Assembly: GCA_038248985.1 (NCBI GenBank)
Contig: JBBRWV010000012.1
Coordinates: forward strand, 1 to 44,102
Direction of reading: 5' to 3'
Length of the DNA stretch: 44,102 nucleotides
From: JBBRWV01 sp038248985
GTDB lineage: Bacteria > Planctomycetota > Phycisphaerae > WQYP01
Shown here piece by piece: positions 1 through 6,164 of this stretch. Positions within the stretch are counted from its first letter, which is position 1; the number at the start of each line of letters is the position of its first letter. A program made the position numbers and the translations under genes. A model generated the notes under the pieces. The model made no database searches, was not told the origin of the DNA, and saw only the letters and a program-made list of their open reading frames with translations.

Positions 1-1
1 G

Positions 2-460
2 GGGGAACAGGGGGGGGAACAGGGGGGTGAGAAGGCAGATGGTGCAGGAGGCAAGGGGGGCGAAAAGGGAGGCGAGGGTCAAGGGCAAGGGGCGGGGTCG
101 GGGGTGGCGCAGGCGGAGGAGGGGGCGGCCGGTTCGACGAATTTGCGAAATCCGGGGGGGTTTGGTCCGAGCAATGACAATCCGGACCAGATCGGGAAAG
201 AAGGGAAGTTTGTGAAGATTTATGAGTCGGTCGATGTGAAGTCGGTGGGGAGAATGGAAAAGGCGCTGAGCACGATCAACACGCACAAACCGTCGAAGGG
301 GTCGATGGACATCAAGTCGCTGGCGGATAAAAAGGATCCGTCGATCGTGACGTATGAGAGTCAGATTCGGGATGCGAAGGCGAAGGCGATGGATGATTTG
401 CAGAAGCAGGATCTGCCGCCGGAGTATCGGGATTTGGTGCGGGACTTTTTTGAGAAGTGA
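2..460 (+). CDS. C-terminal part of a Gly/Glu-rich protein (5' end outside window)
   Basis: The reading frame is open from the window edge to the TGA ending at 460, so only the last ~152 residues of a longer protein are visible. The first ~45 visible residues are low-complexity, with repeated GGEQ, GGEK and GQGQG units rich in Gly, Glu, Gln and Lys. They are followed by a short charged segment and a C-terminus ending in PPEYRDLVRDFFEK. From memory, a P-x-YR-x-LV-x-x-F/Y-F ending closes many large uncharacterised planctomycetal proteins with long Gly/Gln-rich linkers, but that link is inference. A GTG at 104 could serve as a start. I prefer a truncated longer gene because the frame stays open upstream with the same composition. 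No enzymatic motif is visible. Confidence 0.6.
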   Translation, partial: GEQGGEQGGEKADGAGGKGGEKGGEGQGQGAGSGVAQAEEGAAGSTNLRNPGGFGPSNDNPDQIGKEGKFVKIYESVDVKSVGRMEKALSTINTHKPSKGSMDIKSLADKKDPSIVTYESQIRDAKAKAMDDLQKQDLPPEYRDLVRDFFEK

Positions 461-470
461 GGGGTGGTGG

Positions 471-499
471 AACCATGAAGACGCGAAGGTCACGAGGGA
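471..499. repeat. Degenerate 9-bp tandem repeat related to CACGAAGGW
   Basis: In the 111-bp gap after the first gene, three consecutive 9-mers (CCATGAAGA, CGCGAAGGT, CACGAGGGA) follow the pattern CACGAAGGW. It looks like a worn copy of the short CACGAAGG-type tandem repeats I recall from environmental planctomycete and verrucomicrobial genomes. That comparison is from memory. Confidence 0.4.
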
Positions 500-571
500 A
501 GCGCCGAGATCCCTCTTGAAATGTCGGCGAGGGGGTGGGGTTTACTTCGGGCGGAGTTCGTGATGGGGTGG

Positions 572-997
572 TCAGGGGCGGGTGTAGTGGTGCATGGAGG
601 CGTCGTAGTGTTTTAGGACGGCGGTGGTGACGGGGATTTGGCGGGTTTCCATTTCACGGAAGGCCCATTGCCAGGTGTAGAATTCTTCGAGGGCGCGGGA
701 GGCGTAGCGGTGGAAGCCGATGGCGTGGTGGCCGACTTCGTGGAGGAAGATGGCGGCGGAGACTGGGCCGCGGGGACGGGGGGCGGCGATGAGGCGTTGG
801 ATGCGGCCGTCGGCGTATTTTAGTTCCCAGGCCATACCGGTCATGGATTTGCGCCATGGACGAAGGGCAAATTTGTAGTTGAGTTTCAGTTCGCGTACGA
901 GGCGGGCGTAGACGCGGGGGGGAACGCGGGGCACGGGCGGTTTGGCCGCAGCGGGCGGGGTGGGGAATTGATTTGAGGGGACGAGAAGTGTAAGCAT
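572..997 (-). CDS. Small HExxH putative zinc metallopeptidase
   Basis: A 141-residue protein with the motif HEVGHH at residues ~86-91, inside a predicted helix (AAIFLHEVGHH). It is followed about 13 residues later by a Glu pair (ALEEFYTWQWAF) that could supply the third zinc ligand. This is the pattern of small gluzincin or IrrE-like metallopeptidases. The Pro-rich N-terminal segment (PPAAAKPPVP) looks like a linker rather than a clear signal peptide. I chose the ATG at 997 because AAAGG lies five bases upstream; a TTG at 1048 would add 17 residues. Substrate and family are unknown. It reads in the same direction as the downstream end of the YyaL-like gene, 87 bp away, so the two could be co-transcribed. 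Confidence 0.6.
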   Translation of the reverse strand: MLTLLVPSNQFPTPPAAAKPPVPRVPPRVYARLVRELKLNYKFALRPWRKSMTGMAWELKYADGRIQRLIAAPRPRGPVSAAIFLHEVGHHAIGFHRYASRALEEFYTWQWAFREMETRQIPVTTAVLKHYDASMHHYTRP

Positions 998-1084
998 ACC
1001 GACCTTTATCGACACGTTGAAAAGTGTCTTTGATAAATTTTGGGACAAAATGTGAGGAGAATATCTGGATGCGGGCGAGGCGTT

Positions 1085-3376
1085 TCAGGGCGCGGCGATG
1101 ATGAGGGTGAAATCGACGCCGACGACTTGGGGGGGCAGGCAAGAGGAAGATGTGCAGGCCTGTGCTTCAATAATAGCGCGCAGGGTGTGCGAACCTAATG
1201 GAATATCGGTGGGAATTTGAAGGGTGGCGAGGAATTGCGTGGGCCCGGCGTACCCTGGAAAAGAGAGGCCATTTTCGTGCAGGGAAAGGGGCTCGGGGTA
1301 GGTGATGTGGGCGGCGCGGGCGAGCGGGCCGGTGCCATGGATGCGGACGACGGTGGCGATGGCTTCCTTTTCGGACGGAGCGGGCGAACGCAAGTGAAAG
1401 CCTGCGGCGATGGTGACGAGAATTGGAAGGGTGATTTTTTCGCCGACGATGGCAGATTGAGGCGCGATGGGAGCGAGGGAGAGGATGTGCGACGGGAGGG
1501 GCGAAACAGCGTTTTGATTTGCGGGCAGAGGAAGGGGATGTTCGACGAGGCCGGTGAGGATGGTGGGGAAGTAGGAGGGATTTCGCTGGATGTGCGGAGC
1601 GAATGCGGCGACGGCGCGGAGGGCGGCGGTGCGATAAGCAGAATTGCCGGTGAGTTCGGAGAGGCGCAGGAGGGCGCGGATGGTGACACCGTTGGCGGAG
1701 GGAGTGGCGTTGTCGCCGGCGTTTTTCATGCGGACGAAGAGTTTTTCATGTTGTTCGCTGATGAAGAAAAAGCCGCCGCGGAATTGGTCCTGGAATTCGC
1801 GGAGGAGGGTGTCGGCGCGAGTGGTGGCGGATTGCAGGAGGTGGGGATCGCGGGTGGCGTCGTGGAGATCGAGGAGGCCGAGGAGGAGGAAGGCGTGATC
1901 TTCGAGAAAGGCGAGGGTGTGGGCGTGGCCATTGCGGCTGGTACGAAGGAGGCGGCCGGTGGCGTCGGTGTGTTGGGTGTGGAGGAAGGTGACGGCGCGG
2001 CGTGCGGCGTCGAGGTAACGGGGTTCATGGAGGGCGGCGCCGGAAGAGGCGAGGGCGGAAATCATGAGGCCGCACCAACCGGTGAGAATTTTGTCATCGC
2101 GTGCGGGAGGGATGCGGAGGGCGCGATAGGCGCGGAGAGTCAAGAGGAGTTGATCGAGGTGGGTGCGGATGCGGGCGGCATCCATGGGGATGCGGGAGGC
2201 GAGTTCTTCAGGTGTTTCGCTTTCACAGGGCACGCAGCCACCGGGGACGGGGGATTCGTGCCAGTTTCCGGCGGTGGTGATGCCGAGGTGCTCGCAGAGG
2301 AGTTCGGCGTCTGGGGTATGGCCGATGGCGGCGTAGATGTCGTCGACGGTCCAGACGTAGAATTTTCCTTCTGCGCCTTCGGAGTCGGCATCGAGGGTGG
2401 AGAAGAAGGCACCGTCGGGAGAGGTCATTTCGCGGAGCCAGAAATCGAGGGTGTGGCGGGCGTAGTCATCGCGTTGGAGCAACTGGGAGGCGCGAGCATA
2501 CACGGGGGCGAGTTGGGCGTTGTCATAGAGCATTTTTTCGAAGTGGGGGACGAGCCAGCGTTCGTCGGTGGAGTAGCGGGAGAAGGCACCGCCGATGTGG
2601 TCGTAGATACCGCCACGGGCCATGCCGTCGAGAGTGGTGGTGAGCATTTGCTGGATGCGTTCGCGCGTGGCGGAAGGCCGTTGAGGATGGGGATGCGCGA
2701 GGAGTTGGGTGAAAAGCAGGAGCGTAGCGTGCGGCGGGAATTTGGGGGCGTGGCCGAAGCCGCCATGTTCATCATCGAAGCGATCGGCGTTTTGCTCGAC
2801 GGCGGATTGGAGCCAGGCGGGAAGAGGGATGGGGGTTGGTGCGGGGGCGTTGGTGGACTCGTCGGCGTGGATTTTGATGGCTTCGACTACGCGTTGGGCC
2901 TGGGAGCGAAGGTCGGCCTCGCGGGATTTCCAGGCGCTGGCGAGGGCGAGTTCGAGTTTGGGGAAGCCGGGGCGGCCGTGGCCATCGGCGGGGGGAAAGT
3001 AGGTGCCGGCGTAGAAGGGTTCGAGGTCGGGGGTGAGCCAGACGTACATGGGCCAGCCGCCGGCACCGGACATGACCTGGGTGGCGAGCATGTAGAGGTC
3101 GTCGAGATCGGGTCGTTCTTCGCGATCGACTTTGATGTTGATGAAGTGTTCGTTCATGAGGGCGGCGATGTCGGGGTTTTCGAAGACTTCGCGTTCCATG
3201 ACGTGGCACCAGTGACAGGCGGAGTAGCCGATGGAGAGGAAGATGGGTTTGTTTTCAGAGCGGGAGCGGGCGAGGGCTTCGGCGGACCAGGGGTACCATT
3301 GGACGGGATTGTGGGCGTGTTGAAGCAGGTAGGGGCTGGTGGAATCGATGAGTTTGTTGGTGAAGGGATGCGACAT
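1085..3376 (-). CDS. YyaL/SPATA20-type (DUF255) protein with C-terminal DsbD-alpha-like domain
   Basis: 763 residues. The N-terminus is a thioredoxin-fold DUF255 domain (NPVQWYPW at ~24-30, redox motif CHWC at 54-57, then GGWPM). A long (alpha/alpha)6-barrel-like region follows (HFEKMLYDNAQL; GGFFF), as in the YyaL/SPATA20 family of unclear enzymatic role. The last ~120 residues exceed the usual family length of about 680-700. They end in ACTSSSCLPP (Cys741, Cys746), the signature of the DsbD N-terminal (alpha) domain that passes electrons to periplasmic substrates. The ATG at 3376 has CGGAG nine bases upstream. The frame continues 186 codons further, but that part is Pro/Ser-rich shadow overlapping the divergent SecA-like gene. 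I see no clear signal peptide, so compartment is uncertain. Family assignment is firm; the fusion is read from motifs. Confidence 0.88.
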   Translation of the reverse strand: MSHPFTNKLIDSTSPYLLQHAHNPVQWYPWSAEALARSRSENKPIFLSIGYSACHWCHVMEREVFENPDIAALMNEHFINIKVDREERPDLDDLYMLATQVMSGAGGWPMYVWLTPDLEPFYAGTYFPPADGHGRPGFPKLELALASAWKSREADLRSQAQRVVEAIKIHADESTNAPAPTPIPLPAWLQSAVEQNADRFDDEHGGFGHAPKFPPHATLLLFTQLLAHPHPQRPSATRERIQQMLTTTLDGMARGGIYDHIGGAFSRYSTDERWLVPHFEKMLYDNAQLAPVYARASQLLQRDDYARHTLDFWLREMTSPDGAFFSTLDADSEGAEGKFYVWTVDDIYAAIGHTPDAELLCEHLGITTAGNWHESPVPGGCVPCESETPEELASRIPMDAARIRTHLDQLLLTLRAYRALRIPPARDDKILTGWCGLMISALASSGAALHEPRYLDAARRAVTFLHTQHTDATGRLLRTSRNGHAHTLAFLEDHAFLLLGLLDLHDATRDPHLLQSATTRADTLLREFQDQFRGGFFFISEQHEKLFVRMKNAGDNATPSANGVTIRALLRLSELTGNSAYRTAALRAVAAFAPHIQRNPSYFPTILTGLVEHPLPLPANQNAVSPLPSHILSLAPIAPQSAIVGEKITLPILVTIAAGFHLRSPAPSEKEAIATVVRIHGTGPLARAAHITYPEPLSLHENGLSFPGYAGPTQFLATLQIPTDIPLGSHTLRAIIEAQACTSSSCLPPQVVGVDFTLIIAAP

Positions 3377-3555
3377 GGAGTGCTCCGATAAAAGCCGATC
3401 CGATGAATGGATAGTAGGCTTGGAGGAGCGGCAACGCAAAGAGGGGATTTGAAAAGGGGAGTGACGTTGGGCAGGAAATTCGCCGATAAAACTGAAGGAC
3501 GGCATGGTTCGTCTGAGGTGGCCCACACGACCTTTACGTTTCGAGATTTTTCCAC

Positions 3556-5487
3556 ATGACTGTTGCTGTTTCTCAATCGCTGCTTTTGCGGACGGTGCAG
3601 AAGGGGGAGGCGCGCAAGACGATTCCGTGGCGGTATCGCGGGATGGTGACGAATGTGCGCGAGATGGAAGAGCATTTGTCGGTGATGACGGACAAGCAAC
3701 TGCGGCAATGCGTGGATAAAATTCGGATTGCGGTGCGAGATGGGGATGCGATTGACCGGCATTTGCCGAGCATTTTCGCGGCGGTGTGCGTGGTGGCGCG
3801 GCGAGAGTTGAAGATGCGGCCTTACGCGGTGCAGATGATCGGGGGATATGAGTTGCATCGGGGGCGGATCGCGGAGATGGCGACGGGCGAGGGGAAGACG
3901 CTGGTGGCGACGCTGCCGGCGACGTTGAATGCAATCACGGGACGGGGTGTGCATGTGGTGACGGTGAACGATTATCTGGCGAAACGGGATGCGGAGAGCA
4001 TGTCGCCGGTGTATCGGGCGCTGGGGCTGACGGTTGGGGTGATTGTTTCGGGGATGGACGATGATGCGCGGCGAGCGGCGTACCGGTGCGATGTGGTTTA
4101 TGCGACGAACAAGGAATTGGGGTTTGATTTTTTGCGGGATCAAATCAAGATTCATGAGCAGTCGCATCAAAAGAAGCTGGACACGGCGGCGCTGTTGAAT
4201 CGGCGGGATGCAGTGCAACCGGTGCAGCGGCAGCTGTATTTTGCGATTGTGGACGAGGCGGATTCGATATTGATCGATGAGAGCCGGACGCCGCTGGTGA
4301 TCGCGGGGCCGAGCGGGCCGAGCCCGCTGGCGTGGGCGTATGAGTGGGCGAATCAGTTGGCCCAGCGTTTTCGACCGCGACATGATTTTGATTTGAAGAT
4401 GGATAGGCGCACGCTGGAGTGGAAGGAGGCGGGGCTGGGGCGTCTGCAGAAGGTGCTGGTGGAGACGAGCACGCCGTCGATTACGGGGGAGAGTTGGCAG
4501 ACGCTGATAGTGAATGCGTTGCGCGCGCGGTGGCTGTTTAACAAGGATCAGCATTATGTGATTGCGGGGGAGGAAGTGGTGATCGTGGACGAATTTACGG
4601 GTCGGCGGATGCCGGGGCGGACGTGGAGCGACGGGTTGCATCAAGCGGTGCAGGCGAAGGAGAAGATGCCGGTGAACACGCCGTCGGCGACGCTGGCACG
4701 GACGACGTATCAGCATTTTTTCAGGTTGTATGAGAAGTTGTCGGGGATGACGGGGACGGGGGCGACGGAGAAGGGGGAGTTCAAACGGGTGTACAAGATG
4801 GGGGTTACGCGGATACCGACGCATCGGCCGGTGCGGCGGATACGGCTGGCGGACCGGATATTTCGGACGACGCGGGAGAAGTGGAACGGGGTGGCGGAGG
4901 AGGCGCATCGGCAATGGAAATCGGGGCGGCCGGTGTTGATCGGGACGACGTCGATTGATGATTCAGAGGCGTTGTCGCGGGTGTTGACGGCGCGGGGGAT
5001 CAAGCACGAGGTGCTTAACGCGCGGCCGGAGAATGCGGGTCGGGAGGCGGAGATTGTGGCGCGGGCGGGGGAGATGGGTTCGGTGACGATTGCGACGAAC
5101 ATGGCGGGACGGGGTACGGATATTAAGCTGGGGGCGGGCGTGCAGACGCTGGGGGGATTGAGTGTGATCGGCACGCAGCGGCATGAATCGCGGCGGGTGG
5201 ACAATCAATTGGTGGGGCGATGCGGGCGGCAGGGAGATGTGGGAGCGGCGGTGTTTATGTTGTCGCTGCAGGATCCGCTGTTGCAGCATTTGCTGAGCAG
5301 AAGGCGTATTGCGTGGTTGCGGCGGAAATTTCGGGCGAACTGGGGAAGTGAGATTACGGGGATGTGGACGCGGTTGTTTTTCGCGCGGGCGCAACGGAAG
5401 GTGGAGGCGATGCATTATCGGCAGCGGCAGCAGTTGATGGAATATGAGGATTGGCTGAACAAGGTTTATCACCAGATGGGCGGGTGA
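3556..5487 (+). CDS. Short SecA-like translocase ATPase
   Basis: 643 residues with the SecA motor core. Walker A is EMATGEGKT (107-115), Walker B DEAD is at 233-236, the preprotein cross-linking region follows DESRTPLVIAG, and NBD2 carries NMAGRGTDIKL (515-525) and the arginine-finger region QLVGRCGRQGD (551-561). SecA is normally about 850-950 residues. This protein stops just after AQRKVEAMHYRQRQQLMEYE, inside the long helical scaffold. The helical wing, the two-helix finger and the Cys-rich SecB/lipid-binding tail are therefore missing. It is thus a paralogue rather than the housekeeping SecA, perhaps an accessory SecA2-like motor or a repurposed helicase. The ATG at 3556 lacks an obvious Shine-Dalgarno; an ATG at 3643 is an alternative. 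It diverges from the YyaL-like gene across 179 bp. Confidence 0.88.
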   Translation: MTVAVSQSLLLRTVQKGEARKTIPWRYRGMVTNVREMEEHLSVMTDKQLRQCVDKIRIAVRDGDAIDRHLPSIFAAVCVVARRELKMRPYAVQMIGGYELHRGRIAEMATGEGKTLVATLPATLNAITGRGVHVVTVNDYLAKRDAESMSPVYRALGLTVGVIVSGMDDDARRAAYRCDVVYATNKELGFDFLRDQIKIHEQSHQKKLDTAALLNRRDAVQPVQRQLYFAIVDEADSILIDESRTPLVIAGPSGPSPLAWAYEWANQLAQRFRPRHDFDLKMDRRTLEWKEAGLGRLQKVLVETSTPSITGESWQTLIVNALRARWLFNKDQHYVIAGEEVVIVDEFTGRRMPGRTWSDGLHQAVQAKEKMPVNTPSATLARTTYQHFFRLYEKLSGMTGTGATEKGEFKRVYKMGVTRIPTHRPVRRIRLADRIFRTTREKWNGVAEEAHRQWKSGRPVLIGTTSIDDSEALSRVLTARGIKHEVLNARPENAGREAEIVARAGEMGSVTIATNMAGRGTDIKLGAGVQTLGGLSVIGTQRHESRRVDNQLVGRCGRQGDVGAAVFMLSLQDPLLQHLLSRRRIAWLRRKFRANWGSEITGMWTRLFFARAQRKVEAMHYRQRQQLMEYEDWLNKVYHQMGG

Positions 5488-5537
5488 GGGGAGTGGTAAG
5501 GGGCGGTGGGTTTGATTTTGAAATGCGACGCGGCGCT

Positions 5538-5903
5538 TCAGGCAAGTGGCAGGCGACGTACACGAATTCTATTGGCATCTACGGTGATGGCGGCACCGCG
5601 GGACAGGTCGTTCAGACATTTTTGGATTACTTCCAAAACGATTTTTGCGACATCCTGTCCCTGAAGGTGTTGAAGCCGGAGACGGATGACAGAGGGGGAT
5701 TTCGCGGCGGCTTGTGCGAGATGGCGGTGAAAATCGGTATCAAAGGTCACGATGCATGAATCAAGTTCCACGGCTTTGGCCAAGATCTGCGTATCGGCAG
5801 ATCTTGACATGGCCAATTCCGAGACATGTATCGCAGGGTGGCCCGCAGCCGACAGGAGTTGTGCAGTCGATCCTGCCACGCCCTGATCAAGCAGGAACTT
5901 CAT
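5538..5903 (-). CDS. DUF5615 PIN-like toxin
   Basis: 121 residues resembling the DUF5615 (Mut7-C/PIN-like) family of VapC-type RNase toxins. Visible are the N-terminal beta strand with an acidic residue (KFLLDQGV, Asp6), the helix and turn SRSADTQILAKAVELD, and the second acidic strand IVTFDTDF. The family's acidic residues are expected to bind Mg2+ for RNA cleavage; activity is inferred. Its start codon overlaps the stop of the DUF433 gene by 4 bp (ATGA), the classic layout of translational coupling with an upstream antitoxin. It converges on the SecA-like gene with 50 bp between stops. Confidence 0.82.
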   Translation of the reverse strand: MKFLLDQGVAGSTAQLLSAAGHPAIHVSELAMSRSADTQILAKAVELDSCIVTFDTDFHRHLAQAAAKSPSVIRLRLQHLQGQDVAKIVLEVIQKCLNDLSRGAAITVDANRIRVRRLPLA

Positions 5904-6127
5904 GATGCTTTCGCCAGGTTGACGACCTTATCGTCGAGTTGACTTCCGGCGTATTCGAGAGCTTGGCGAATATCTTCGTCTTCGAGTTCGGGATATTCGC
6001 GGCGAATTACGGCACGGTCTTGAAAAGTGGCAAGAATTTCCAGCACGCGGCGCACCGTGAGGCGCATCCCCCGGATGCACGGCTGGCCGTTCATGACTTG
6101 GGGATCAAATGTAATTCTATCGATCAT
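5900..6127 (-). CDS. DUF433 antitoxin
   Basis: 75 residues with the DUF433 pattern: IDRITFDPQVMNGQPCIRGM, then a winged/helix-turn-helix-like segment (RLTVRRVLEILA), then YPELEDEDIRQALEYA. DUF433 proteins are DNA-binding antitoxins that neutralise DUF5615 or VapC-like toxins and usually repress their own operon. The ATG at 6127 is chosen because a perfect AGGAGG lies upstream and the length matches the family; the frame continues far upstream only as a shadow of the helicase gene. It precedes and overlaps the toxin by 4 bp, so the two are co-translated. Confidence 0.85.
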   Translation of the reverse strand: MIDRITFDPQVMNGQPCIRGMRLTVRRVLEILATFQDRAVIRREYPELEDEDIRQALEYAGSQLDDKVVNLAKAS

Positions 6128-6164
6128 CAGTAACCTCCTACGTGTTGATATTGTATCGAGTCGG

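Noticed and set aside
1217..3391. A 724-codon open frame on the plus strand opposite the YyaL-like gene, and a similar 692-codon one at 11000-13078 opposite cstA
   Set aside because: Both are made almost only of Gly, Glu, Asp, Ala and Val with no motif, and lie antisense to genes with clear family signatures. They are products of the G-rich strand bias.
3383..3494. CCGATAAAA occurring twice in the SecA-like/YyaL-like divergent region
   Set aside because: The copies are short, about 100 bp apart, with no symmetry or promoter match; chance is a sufficient explanation.
3377..3934. An N-terminal extension of 186 residues to the YyaL-like protein
   Set aside because: It is Pro/Ser/Arg-rich with no fold, overlaps the divergent SecA-like gene, and the internal ATG at 3376 has a good ribosome-binding site and the family N-terminus.
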